This document shows, piece after piece, positions 18,446 through 26,414 of a stretch of DNA of 64,000 nt. The position numbers and the translations under genes are program-made. The DNA lies in NCBI GenBank assembly GCA_903930535.1, contig CAIYYX010000207.1, forward strand, positions 1 through 64,000, written 5' to 3'. Source of the stretch: an uncultured Sterolibacterium sp. Its GTDB lineage: Bacteria > Pseudomonadota > Gammaproteobacteria > Burkholderiales > Rhodocyclaceae. The notes under the pieces are model-generated. The model did no database searches and was not told the origin of the DNA. It worked only from the letters and a program-made list of their open reading frames with translations. Each line of letters starts with the position of its first letter. The first letter of the stretch is position 1.

Positions 18446-19400
18446 ACAAGGCCAGCGCCTTGAGGCAGGCGTGACAGTGTTCGTCGCCGCGTGCGGGCGG
18501 GATCGTCTTATCCGGCAGGCGCAGCCCCCAGGAGAGGTCGGCGCGATCCGCATCGCAGACCCAGCGCGTGAGCAGACTGAGGCGTGCCTCGATGTCGAGA
18601 CGCGCCGGCAGGGCATCCCATTCCAGCCACAAGGTTTGCGCAGCGGCGCCGGCGAAGAGCTTGCTCAGAAGCGGCGCGTCTTCCCGGCGTGCCGCCGCCT
18701 TCCAGGCGACACGGCGCAGCGGGTCTGCCGCCTGATGGCCGCGCAGGCCGGCGAAGTCCTCCATGCCGGCATTGCCCCCGCTGTTGCCGCCATCCTCCCC
18801 CGGGCCCATGGGCAAGGCCGGTGCCTGCTTTGCCGGAGTCGGATAGACGAGGCAGCGCATTTTTGGCGCAACATAGGCCCAGGCTCGGATTAATCCGAGA
18901 GGATAGGACGTGGAAATCTTCACCCTGGGCAGGATGAGCCAACCGCGGCGAGGCGCAGGAAGTTCGAGTATCGCTTCGATGCCGGAGTCTTCCGGCACAT
19001 CGATTTCCGTCTCCGCCTGGAGAGGCAGCTTGAGCCTGATCGCCAGCCGCGGTAGGGCACGCAGATTGGTCAGGAGCAGACAGAAGTGCGCCTTGCCGCC
19101 GGCGAACACGGGCGGGGCGCGGCAAGGCGCGATATGCAGATAGGCGAGGTTCCTGAAGGTGTGGAAGATCGCGATCACTCCGAGGCCGGAGAGCAAGAAG
19201 ACCGTGGCATAGCCCAGGCTCAGATTGTAGTTGATGGCGCCAATGAGCATCAGCGTCAATGCGGCCGAGTAGGCCAGTCCCGCCAGGGTCGGCAGCACGA
19301 ACACGCGGCGTCTGCCCAGCACGATGGGCGAGGTCTCCGGCGCCTTCCCGCGCAAGGCCCAGGTGATGAAGTGCTGCTGCAAATCGCCGGTGGGACTCAA
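18432..19400 (-). CDS. DUF58 domain membrane protein
   Basis: The 322-residue protein has two adjacent membrane helices (about 33-52 and 57-77) and a DUF58 module with the family core FAGLRGHQAADPLRRVAWK near residues 210-235, preceded by a Gly/Asn-rich loop. DUF58 proteins accompany MoxR ATPases and TgpA-like transglutaminases and often have a VWA-like fold. The ATG overlaps the MoxR stop by 4 nt, and its end overlaps the transglutaminase start. The trio is probably a cell-envelope assembly or protein-maturation unit, but its biochemical job is not established. Confidence 0.9.
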   Translation of the reverse strand: MSPTGDLQQHFITWALRGKAPETSPIVLGRRRVFVLPTLAGLAYSAALTLMLIGAINYNLSLGYATVFLLSGLGVIAIFHTFRNLAYLHIAPCRAPPVFAGGKAHFCLLLTNLRALPRLAIRLKLPLQAETEIDVPEDSGIEAILELPAPRRGWLILPRVKISTSYPLGLIRAWAYVAPKMRCLVYPTPAKQAPALPMGPGEDGGNSGGNAGMEDFAGLRGHQAADPLRRVAWKAAARREDAPLLSKLFAGAAAQTLWLEWDALPARLDIEARLSLLTRWVCDADRADLSWGLRLPDKTIPPARGDEHCHACLKALALYGRD

Positions 19401-20344
19401 GGCAAGGGCACTGCCTCTATGAGGGAAGCTGCGATCGCTTCTGCGCTCCTGTAGCCGACTGCGTCGCCTGCAGCCTGCAGACGGTGTACCGCGACCGAGG
19501 GCAGAACCGCCTGGATGTCTTCCGGCAGGGCATGGCTGCGACCTTCGAGCAGCGCCCAGGCGCGCGCCGCAGCGAGGAGCGCCAAAGCCGCACGTGGCGA
19601 CAGCCCGACCGGATAATCCGGCGAGGTGCGCGTGTGCGCCACCAGAGCCTGGACATATTCGATCAGCGCATCCGAGACATGAATCCGCGCAGCCTTCATC
19701 TGCAGCGCCGGAAGTTCCTCGGGGGTGAGGCAGGGTTTGAGACTCGCTATCATTTCGCGCCGGTCGGAGCCGCGAAGCAGCTCGCGCTCTGCAGCGCGGT
19801 CGGGATAGCCGAGCATGATGCGCATCAGGAAGCGGTCAAGCTGTGACTCCGGCAGCGGGAAGGTGCCGATCTGCTGCGAGGGATTCTGCGTGGCGATGAC
19901 GAAGAATCCCGCAGGCAGCACCCGGGTCGCGCCCTCCGTCGTCACCTGTCGTTCCTCCATCGCCTCCAGGAGTGCGCTCTGGGTCTTCGGCGTCGCCCGG
20001 TTCACTTCGTCGGCCAGGACCAGCTGGGCGAATATCGGACCCGGGTGGAAGACGAATCCGCCGCTCGCGCGATCGAATACCGAGACGCCGATGATGTCCG
20101 CCGGCAGCATGTCGCTGGTGAACTGGATGCGCTGGAACTGCATGCCGAGCAGCCGGGCGAGGAGATGGGCGAGAGTGGTCTTGCCGACGCCGGGCAGATC
20201 TTCGATCAGGAGATGTCCGCGCGCCAGGAGGCAGGCCAGAGCCAGGCGGATCTGCCTTTCCTTGCCCAGGATGATGCCGCCGGCCTGATGGATCAGTTCG
20301 GCGAGCGGGGCTTTGCTGTCGGCGCTTTTGGACAAAGAGAGCAT
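19397..20344 (-). CDS. MoxR-family AAA+ ATPase
   Basis: The 315-residue ATPase shows Walker A EDLPGVGKTT (about 48-57), Walker B LVLADEVNRA (about 107-116), sensor 1 ATQNPSQQIGTFPLPE and the family motif QLDRFLMRI. MoxR ATPases act as chaperones for membrane or periplasmic protein complexes, often with VWA or DUF58 partners, as here downstream. I use ATG 20342-20344 (MLSLSKSADSKAP). The frame is open 28 codons farther, but those overlap the divergent hydrolase gene and lack similarity. Confidence 0.93.
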   Translation of the reverse strand: MLSLSKSADSKAPLAELIHQAGGIILGKERQIRLALACLLARGHLLIEDLPGVGKTTLAHLLARLLGMQFQRIQFTSDMLPADIIGVSVFDRASGGFVFHPGPIFAQLVLADEVNRATPKTQSALLEAMEERQVTTEGATRVLPAGFFVIATQNPSQQIGTFPLPESQLDRFLMRIMLGYPDRAAERELLRGSDRREMIASLKPCLTPEELPALQMKAARIHVSDALIEYVQALVAHTRTSPDYPVGLSPRAALALLAAARAWALLEGRSHALPEDIQAVLPSVAVHRLQAAGDAVGYRSAEAIAASLIEAVPLP

Positions 20345-20421
20345 TGCTTCCGGGTTTGATGCCGAGTGTCGAATGAGAGGATAATTGAACTTCCCATCAG
20401 ATTGTATGCCAATAGCACTGC

Positions 20422-21345
20422 ATGACAACAGCCTTTATTACCCATCGCGACTGCCGCCAGCATGACATGGGCGCCCATCACCCGGAGTGCCCGGACCGTC
20501 TCGGCGCCATCAACGACAGACTGATCGCAGCCGGCCTCGATCATTACCTGGCCTTCCATGACGCACCCCTGGCGCAGATGGAGCACCTCCTGCGCGCCCA
20601 TAGCCGCAGCCACATCGAACTGATAGAGGCGAGCGCGCCTGACCATGGCATTGTTCATATCGATCCCGACACGGCGATGAGCCCGGGCAGTTGGAATGCG
20701 GCCCTGCGCTCGGCAGGTGCAGGCATCCTGGCTACGGATCTGGTGATGCAGGGCGTTGCGGCCAACGCCTTCTGCGCCGTCCGTCCCCCTGGCCACCATG
20801 CCGAACGCTCCAGGGCGATGGGCTTCTGCTTCTTCAACAACATCGCCGTCGCCGCCCTGCATGGGATTGAGGCATGGGGACTTTCCCGCATCGCCATCAT
20901 CGACTTCGATGTGCATCATGGCAACGGCACCGAGGATATTTTCTCGGGCAATGAGAAGGTGATGATGGTGGGCACTTTCCAGCACCCTTTCTATCCCTAT
21001 TCCGGTACCGAAAACCCGGCGTCCAATATGCACAACGTGCCTTTGCCGGCCGGCACGCGCGGCGACGTATTCCGCCAGGCCGTCTCGGACGTCTGGCTGC
21101 CGCGGTTGCGTGAGTTCGCCCCCGAGATGATTTACATCTCTGCCGGCTTCGACGCCCATTATGAAGACGACATGGCCTCCATGGGCCTGGTCGATTCCGA
21201 CTATGACTGGGTAACGCGAGAGATCAAGGTTGTCGCCGCGGCATCGGCGCAGGGGCGCATCGTCTCCATGCTCGAGGGCGGCTATGCGCTCTCGGCGCTG
21301 GCGCGCAGCGTCACCGCCCACATCAAGGTGCTGGCCGACCTTTAG
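20422..21345 (+). CDS. Histone deacetylase / AcuC / acetylpolyamine-amidohydrolase family protein
   Basis: The 307-residue protein carries the zinc hydrolase signature of this superfamily: HHPECPDRL, RPPGHHAERSRAMGFCFFNN with His125/His126, IIDFDVHHGNGTEDIF with the metal ligands Asp163 and His165, ISAGFDAHYEDDMA and LEGGYALSALA. Bacterial members remove acetyl groups from small amines or proteins. The exact substrate cannot be read. The gene faces the MoxR operon, and dapA follows 45 nt after its stop; whether the two share a transcript is uncertain. Confidence 0.92.
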   Translation: MTTAFITHRDCRQHDMGAHHPECPDRLGAINDRLIAAGLDHYLAFHDAPLAQMEHLLRAHSRSHIELIEASAPDHGIVHIDPDTAMSPGSWNAALRSAGAGILATDLVMQGVAANAFCAVRPPGHHAERSRAMGFCFFNNIAVAALHGIEAWGLSRIAIIDFDVHHGNGTEDIFSGNEKVMMVGTFQHPFYPYSGTENPASNMHNVPLPAGTRGDVFRQAVSDVWLPRLREFAPEMIYISAGFDAHYEDDMASMGLVDSDYDWVTREIKVVAAASAQGRIVSMLEGGYALSALARSVTAHIKVLADL

Positions 21346-21390
21346 CGGCCAGTTCGGGTAAAATCAACACTTTCGCTTTGGCCAACAGCC

Positions 21391-22269
21391 ATGATTACAG
21401 GATCCATTCCCGCTATTGTCACCCCGATGCACGCCGACGGCAGTCTCGACCTGCCGCGCATGAAGAGCCTCATCGACTGGCATATCGCGGCAGGCACGGA
21501 CGGCGTCGTGGTGGTCGGCACCACCGGCGAGTCGCCGACGGTGAACTATCAGGAGCACTGCGATCTCCTCCGCACAGTGGTCTCGCAGGCAGCAGGGCGT
21601 ATCCCGGTGATCGCCGGCACGGGTGCGAATTCGACCGCGGAGGCCATCGAACTGGCGGCCTTCGCCAAGCAGGCCGGTGCCACCGCCCATCTTTCGGTGG
21701 TGCCTTACTACAACAAGCCGACCCAGGAGGGGCTTTACCGCCACTTCCAGGCCATTGCCGCAGCCGTCGATCTGCCCATGATTGTCTACAACGTGCCGGG
21801 CAGGACGGTGGCGGATCTCGCCAACGACACGACGCTGCGCCTGGCGCAGTTGCAAAACATCGTCGGCATCAAGGACGCCACGGGCAATATCGAACGCGGC
21901 AGTGATCTGTTGAAGCGCGCTCCGAAGGGCTTCGCCGTGTATAGTGGCGACGACGCCACGGCGCTGTCGCTGATGCTGCTCGGCGGCCAGGGTTCGATTT
22001 CCGTCACGGCGAACGTCGCACCGCGCCTGATGCACGAGATGTGCGCGGCGGGCCTGGCCGGGGATGTCAGGCGCGCGCGGGAACTCAATTTCAAGTTGCT
22101 CGGCCTGCACCGGAATCTGTTTCTTGAGGCCAACCCGATTCCGGTCAAGTGGGCGCTGACGCAGATGGGTTTGATCGAGGCCGGCTTGCGCTTGCCGATG
22201 ACCCCGCTCTCGCCCGAATGCCACGAGAGGCTGAAGGTCGCCCTGCTCGAAGCCGACATCCAGATATGA
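21391..22269 (+). CDS. dapA: 4-hydroxy-tetrahydrodipicolinate synthase
   Basis: The 292-residue class I aldolase condenses pyruvate with aspartate semialdehyde on the lysine pathway. Schiff-base Lys161 (GIKDATGN) and Tyr133 (IVYNVPGRT) fall exactly at the numbering of the E. coli enzyme; GTTGESPT and YYNKPTQEG are also intact. It ends close to bamC, the conserved proteobacterial neighbour. A TAAAAT at about 21358 could be its -10 element, but I could not define a matching -35. Confidence 0.96.
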   Translation: MITGSIPAIVTPMHADGSLDLPRMKSLIDWHIAAGTDGVVVVGTTGESPTVNYQEHCDLLRTVVSQAAGRIPVIAGTGANSTAEAIELAAFAKQAGATAHLSVVPYYNKPTQEGLYRHFQAIAAAVDLPMIVYNVPGRTVADLANDTTLRLAQLQNIVGIKDATGNIERGSDLLKRAPKGFAVYSGDDATALSLMLLGGQGSISVTANVAPRLMHEMCAAGLAGDVRRARELNFKLLGLHRNLFLEANPIPVKWALTQMGLIEAGLRLPMTPLSPECHERLKVALLEADIQI

Positions 22270-22286
22270 ATCCATCAAGAGGCCGC

Positions 22287-23429
22287 ATGAAAAGTTACCT
22301 ACTGTTTTCAGCGCTATTGTCGTCTCTCCTGCTAGCCGGCTGCAGCGGCACGCTCATTGAGTCGAAGAAAATAGACTACAAGTCGGCCGCCAAGCAGCAA
22401 TTGCCGCCGCTCGAGATTCCGCCCGATCTCACGACCCCCAGCCGCGACGAGCGCTACGCCGTTCCCGACATCGCGACCAAGGGTTCGGCCACCTTCTCCG
22501 CCTATTCCGACGAGCGCAGCGGCCAGAGCCGAAACAGCAAGGCGTCGGAGTTGTTGCCGCAGGTGGATAAGGTTCGCGTCGAGCGCTCGGGTACGCAACG
22601 CTGGCTGGTGGTCAGCGGCATGACGCCAGACCAGCTCTGGTCCACGGTCAAGGAATTCTGGCAGGAAATCGGCTTCATCGTGAATGTCGAGATGCCCCAG
22701 ACGGGAATCATGGAAACGGACTGGGCGGAGAACCGGGCGAAGATTCCGCAGGACTTCCTCCGCAACATGCTCGGCAAGGTTCTCGATTCTCTCTACTCGA
22801 CCTCGGAGCGCGACAAGTTCCGCACCCGCCTGGAGAAGGGTGCCGAGCCCGGGACGACCGAGATCTATATCAGCCAGCGCGGCATGTCCGAAGTCTATGC
22901 CAGCGAGGCCAAGGACCAGACGAAATGGCAGCCGCGCCCGGCCGATCCAGAACTCGAGGCGGAGATGCTGCGCCGCCTGATGGTTCGCCTGGGCGTCAAT
23001 GATACTCAGGCCAAGGCCTTGGTCACTGCCGGGCAGAAGGTGGAACTGGCCAAACTCGAGCGCGCCGGCGATGGCAGCGGTACGCTGCAGTTGCAGGAGC
23101 CCTTCGACCGGGCCTGGCGCCGCGTCGGCTTGGCGCTTGACCGCGTCAATTTCACCGTCGAGGACAGGGACCGTGCCCAGGGCCTCTATTTCGTGCGCTA
23201 CGTCGATCCTGAGTCAGACAACTCGAAGAAGGAGAGCACGGGTTTCATGTCCAAGCTGATGTTCTGGAAATCCGGCAAGCCGGATGCCACTCAGAACGTG
23301 CAGTACCGCGTCTATGTCAAGGGCGAGGGCGGGGCCAGTACCGTGCAGGTGCTGACGCGCGAAGGCGGCGTCGAAAAGTCGGAAACCTCGAAGAAAATCC
23401 TCGGCCTGCTTTTCGATCAGCTGAAATAG
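22287..23429 (+). CDS. bamC: Outer-membrane assembly lipoprotein BamC
   Basis: The 380-residue protein starts MKSYLLFSALLSSLLLAGCSG, a lipoprotein signal with lipobox LLAGC. It has the unstructured N-terminal stretch (SAAKQQLPPLEIPPDLT) that in E. coli BamC binds BamD, followed by two helix-grip domains (about 100-220 and 255-375). BamC is an accessory part of the BAM complex that inserts beta-barrel proteins; BamD is encoded at 61529. The ATG at 22287 follows AGAGG; an in-frame ATG at 22266 is possible but would disrupt the signal peptide. A strong terminator follows at 23468. Confidence 0.93.
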   Translation: MKSYLLFSALLSSLLLAGCSGTLIESKKIDYKSAAKQQLPPLEIPPDLTTPSRDERYAVPDIATKGSATFSAYSDERSGQSRNSKASELLPQVDKVRVERSGTQRWLVVSGMTPDQLWSTVKEFWQEIGFIVNVEMPQTGIMETDWAENRAKIPQDFLRNMLGKVLDSLYSTSERDKFRTRLEKGAEPGTTEIYISQRGMSEVYASEAKDQTKWQPRPADPELEAEMLRRLMVRLGVNDTQAKALVTAGQKVELAKLERAGDGSGTLQLQEPFDRAWRRVGLALDRVNFTVEDRDRAQGLYFVRYVDPESDNSKKESTGFMSKLMFWKSGKPDATQNVQYRVYVKGEGGASTVQVLTREGGVEKSETSKKILGLLFDQLK

Positions 23430-23467
23430 TATTTCCTGAGACGCCGTGATACTTCGGCGGTTCTTAT

Positions 23468-23493
23468 AAAGCCCGGTAATGCCGGGCTTTTTT
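23468..23493 (+). terminator. Rho-independent terminator after bamC
   Basis: Stem AAAGCCCGG / CCGGGCTTT with loop TAATG, followed by a T run, 38 bases after the bamC stop. Confidence 0.9.
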
Positions 23494-23577
23494 GTCGCCG
23501 GCATGCCGCATCTGCTGCCGCAGTCCGCAACAGGCACTGGTGGCTAACCACTTGAAGCAAATGCGATTGACACATAA

Positions 23578-23911
23578 ATCGACGGCAAGGAGTTCGATCT
23601 GGTCGCACATCTGGTGCACAAAAGCGCCGATGGCAATCTGGCGGTGGTCGCTGTGCTGTTCGATCGCGGCGAGGAAAGCAAGGCGCTCAAAGCCTATTGG
23701 GACAAGCTGCCGCGCGAATCCGGCGAAACGTGCAATCTGCCCAAGTCGCAACTCAACGCCGCCATGCAGCGAGAATGTGCGCTGGCTTGTGCTCAAGAAC
23801 CCGGTGACGGTGTCGAAAGACCAGACCGCTTCTTTCCGCAAAATCTACCCTCTGAACAACCGCCCCGTGCAGCCGCTGAACGGTCGCAAGGTGCAGTTCG
23901 GAGGCGAATAA
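23578..23911 (+). pseudogene. Alpha-carbonic anhydrase remnant (truncated, frameshifted)
   Basis: Starting at 23578 one frame reads IDGKEFDLVAHLVHKSADGN then LAVVAVLFDRGEESKAL, the middle of a bacterial alpha-carbonic anhydrase. After YWDKLP the family text is lost, and a different frame picks up NSTPPCSENVRWLVLKNPV, then RKIYPLNNRPVQPLNGRKVQ, the C-terminal part, ending at TAA 23909-23911. The N-terminal half with the zinc-ligand histidines is missing, an in-frame TAA precedes the fragment, and roughly 50 residues between the two parts are deleted with a frame change. No functional product is expected. Confidence 0.85.
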
Positions 23912-24182
23912 GATTGCCTTCCCCGGCGTAGCCGGGGGAACAGTAAAAATGTGGCGGCGCCCTCACCAAGATCGTCGAGTGAAGGTTCTCAGCCATCAGT
24001 TCATAAACCCTCAGCACATCTGCGCGCCATTCCTGTCAGCCGGATTTTCGCAGCGCCAGGGAATGTGTGAACAAGTCGTCAGATTGTTTCGCCTATGTCA
24101 CTGTGATTGCCACGGCCCTGCGGGTCTGGCAATGACAAAAGCGGCAATCGCAATGACGAGGTTGTACTTGATCAGCTTTTCC
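23912..24182. other. Intergenic region with small palindromes
   Basis: No gene is seen. A CCCCGGC/GCCGGGG hairpin lies at about 23921-23939. At about 24107-24157 two GATTGCC/GGCAATGAC-type segments resemble the second dispersed repeat found near 54895. The region separates the carbonic anhydrase relic from the convergent secreted-protein gene. Confidence 0.45.
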
Positions 24183-25067
24183 CTAGCGCATCGTTTCCAT
24201 CCAGGGCCGCCAGCCGGTCTTGAGTTTCGCCACGAAGGCATCGCGCTTGACGTCAAAGTTGGCTCGGGTGCTGGCCATGCATTGCAACAGCTTTTCCAGT
24301 TGCGCTTGTCCTTTCTTCCGGGCTTCATTATCGAGTCCTGCCAGCAACTGCGCATAGGCCGGCGACGTCAAGCGCTTGTCGTAGCCGCAGCGCGCAATCA
24401 GCACTTCCTCGAGACCGGGATGGAATTCGCCCAACTGCCACAAGTCATCGTCGCTCATCCAGTAGATGTCGTTGGAGGCGTGGGACATCATTTCATCGAT
24501 CAGACGCAGCGGCATGCTCTCGCGCCTCAAGTAGTCTATGACCTTGCCCATTTCCGCCTGCTGCCGTTCCATGCCATACGTCGGGTCGGCATTTTTCAGA
24601 GTGTCCCCGCCCAGGAAGGGTCTGTGCAGGCCGATGCGTCCCGGGCGCATATTGCCGCCGTTGCGCTCGGCAGTCTGTCGCTGGTCGCCAGCGAGGAAGA
24701 CAAAAAAACAGGCGCTGGAACAGAAACCGCCGGAGCGGATCCGGGTGTCCAGGTGCATGCCCCTGATGAGAGAAGCCAGGCGCAGGGCTTCACTGAGGTT
24801 GCCGCCAGGACTGTTGAGCACCACCTCGCTCACCAGCAAGGGTTTATCAGCCAAGGGTTCGAGCAGCGTCCTGACGAATCTTTCGGCGTCGCCGGCATTG
24901 ATGGGTCCGGCCAGCGAGAGACGCCAGGAGCGCTCCCTGTCGCCTTCTATCTTCAGCGCCAGCGCAGATGCGCTGGCGCCAGCCAGCGCAACCGACAGAA
25001 GTATCAAGGTCAGCAGCTTACGCACGTCTTGCCCCGCGCAGAGAAAAAACAGCGTAGCTGTCGCCAT
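24183..25067 (-). CDS. Secreted ClpP/crotonase-fold protein (COG3904-like)
   Basis: The 294-residue protein has an N-terminal hydrophobic signal (LLTLILLSVALAGASASALA). A ClpP-like core follows: EVVLNSPGGNLSEALRLASL matches the oxyanion strand and helix, and GGFCSSACFFVFLAGDQR (about 113-130) matches the segment with the nucleophile Ser in predicted periplasmic ClpP-like proteins. A C-terminal helical tail with Cys residues follows. It may be a periplasmic serine peptidase or a non-catalytic relative. A GTG at 25023-25025 preceded by GGGGC is an alternative start that trims the n-region. It belongs to the material lying between bamC and the YycJ-like gene. Confidence 0.75.
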   Translation of the reverse strand: MATATLFFLCAGQDVRKLLTLILLSVALAGASASALALKIEGDRERSWRLSLAGPINAGDAERFVRTLLEPLADKPLLVSEVVLNSPGGNLSEALRLASLIRGMHLDTRIRSGGFCSSACFFVFLAGDQRQTAERNGGNMRPGRIGLHRPFLGGDTLKNADPTYGMERQQAEMGKVIDYLRRESMPLRLIDEMMSHASNDIYWMSDDDLWQLGEFHPGLEEVLIARCGYDKRLTSPAYAQLLAGLDNEARKKGQAQLEKLLQCMASTRANFDVKRDAFVAKLKTGWRPWMETMR

Positions 25068-25300
25068 GGAGATAAGGGGTGGGATATAAACGCATCATCG
25101 TCCTATTGGTTTTCCTTCAGGCTAAACATACCAGCCGTGACCACTGCAATCAAGCTTGCTTATCGGAAGAACAGGGAAGCTTGCCGCTGCCAGGGGTTTC
25201 ACACGCGCTGATCCGGGGGGCTGCCGCAGGAGTTGATCAGCCGTGCCGATTTACCCGCAGAGCAGAGCGGCCGCTTCAATTCATATTGACCGAGCTTTAG

Positions 25301-26323
25301 ATGTCAAGGATACTTGAACTTGTATCCTCGTCATTCCTACCCGCGAAAATGTTGAAAAAACTCAATGAATCGATGATATTGGCCGGTGAGCCGGTTCCCT
25401 TTGACTGTTACGACAGCGTGGGCAAGCTATTGCTCAGGAAGGGCGTGGTGGTCGAGTTTCAAAACCAGATGGATGCCTTGCTTGAGCGGGGTTTGTACGT
25501 TGAAGAGGAGCCGCCTGCCGCCGCCAGGGTCGCGGGCCCCATGAAAATCGTCATCGTCGATGACAACCTTTCGATGCGAAAGGTCTTGACCGCCTTGTTC
25601 CAAAGCCAAGGTCACCTGGTTGTCGCATCGCTCGAAGACGGCTCCGGGCTAGCCCAATGCATCAATGAATTCTCACCTGATCTAATCTGTCTCGATCAGA
25701 ACATGCCCGGCAAGAGCGGTCTGGAACTGCTTATCGAATTGCAGTCCGCTTCGCCGGAAATCGACGTGGTCATGATGACCGGTTCGAGCGACCCGGAACT
25801 CGCCGGAAAGGCGGCGAACGCCGGCGCTTCGGGTTTCATCCTCAAGCCATTCTCGCCGGCACAGATCCTCGAGGAGATCAGGAATATCGTAGAGACCAGA
25901 CAGATTGTCGCCGTGTCGGCTGCCAAGGATCCTCTGCTCGACCTGCGAGTACCTGGAGTTTCGAAAGGAACGGTCTTGATTGTTGATGACAGCAGCGTGG
26001 TCCGCGTACTGCTCAAAGGCATCCTCGAGGAGATCGGTCTAAAGGTTTTGCCAATGGCGGGAAATGGTGCAGATGGTGTCGAGGCAGCAAGGAAATATCG
26101 CCCAGAGCTCGTCTGTCTGGATGTGGAGATGCCAAGAATGTCGGGGCTGGATGCCCTGCCGTTGATCATGCAAGCCAGCCCGAAAAGCAAGGTGGTGATG
26201 ATCACGGGAAGCCCGGACAAGGGCTTCGCCGAGAGGGCCACCGCAGGCGGCGCCAGGGGCTATATCCTGAAGCCGGTTCGCCCGGCCTATGTCGAGGCTT
26301 TCATGAAGAAGCTGCTGGTATAA
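25301..26323 (+). CDS. Tandem-receiver response regulator with N-terminal unknown domain
   Basis: The 340-residue protein has an N-terminal domain of about 75 residues (LAGEPVPFDCYDSVGKLLLR, KGVVVEFQNQMDALLERGLY) of a type also seen at the front of HD-GYP proteins. Two receiver domains follow (about 81-200 and 223-340). Both keep the acidic pocket, the phospho-acceptor (Asp132 in CLDQNMP, Asp274 in CLDVEMP), the T/S switch and the Lys (182 and 324), so both should be phosphorylatable. There is no output domain. The start ATG at 25301 has little Shine-Dalgarno support. No kinase is nearby; it is convergent with a GGDEF gene, which hints at cyclic-di-GMP control (inference). Confidence 0.88.
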   Translation: MSRILELVSSSFLPAKMLKKLNESMILAGEPVPFDCYDSVGKLLLRKGVVVEFQNQMDALLERGLYVEEEPPAAARVAGPMKIVIVDDNLSMRKVLTALFQSQGHLVVASLEDGSGLAQCINEFSPDLICLDQNMPGKSGLELLIELQSASPEIDVVMMTGSSDPELAGKAANAGASGFILKPFSPAQILEEIRNIVETRQIVAVSAAKDPLLDLRVPGVSKGTVLIVDDSSVVRVLLKGILEEIGLKVLPMAGNGADGVEAARKYRPELVCLDVEMPRMSGLDALPLIMQASPKSKVVMITGSPDKGFAERATAGGARGYILKPVRPAYVEAFMKKLLV

Positions 26324-26414
26324 CGCGCCCTGGCCAAGCATGCGGGAAGCAACGGCGACATGTCGGTCAAGGAAGGCGTTCTGAAAGAAGTGGTTTCGCG
26401 GTTTCTGTTGACAT

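Noticed and set aside
16982-18463. 493-codon open frame antisense to the transglutaminase gene
   Set aside because: Low-complexity Gln/Arg/Gly-rich product, fully covered by a recognised gene on the other strand.
22149-22286. N-terminal extension of bamC into dapA
   Set aside because: It would place the lipoprotein signal internally; the signal peptide and AGAGG site identify 22287.
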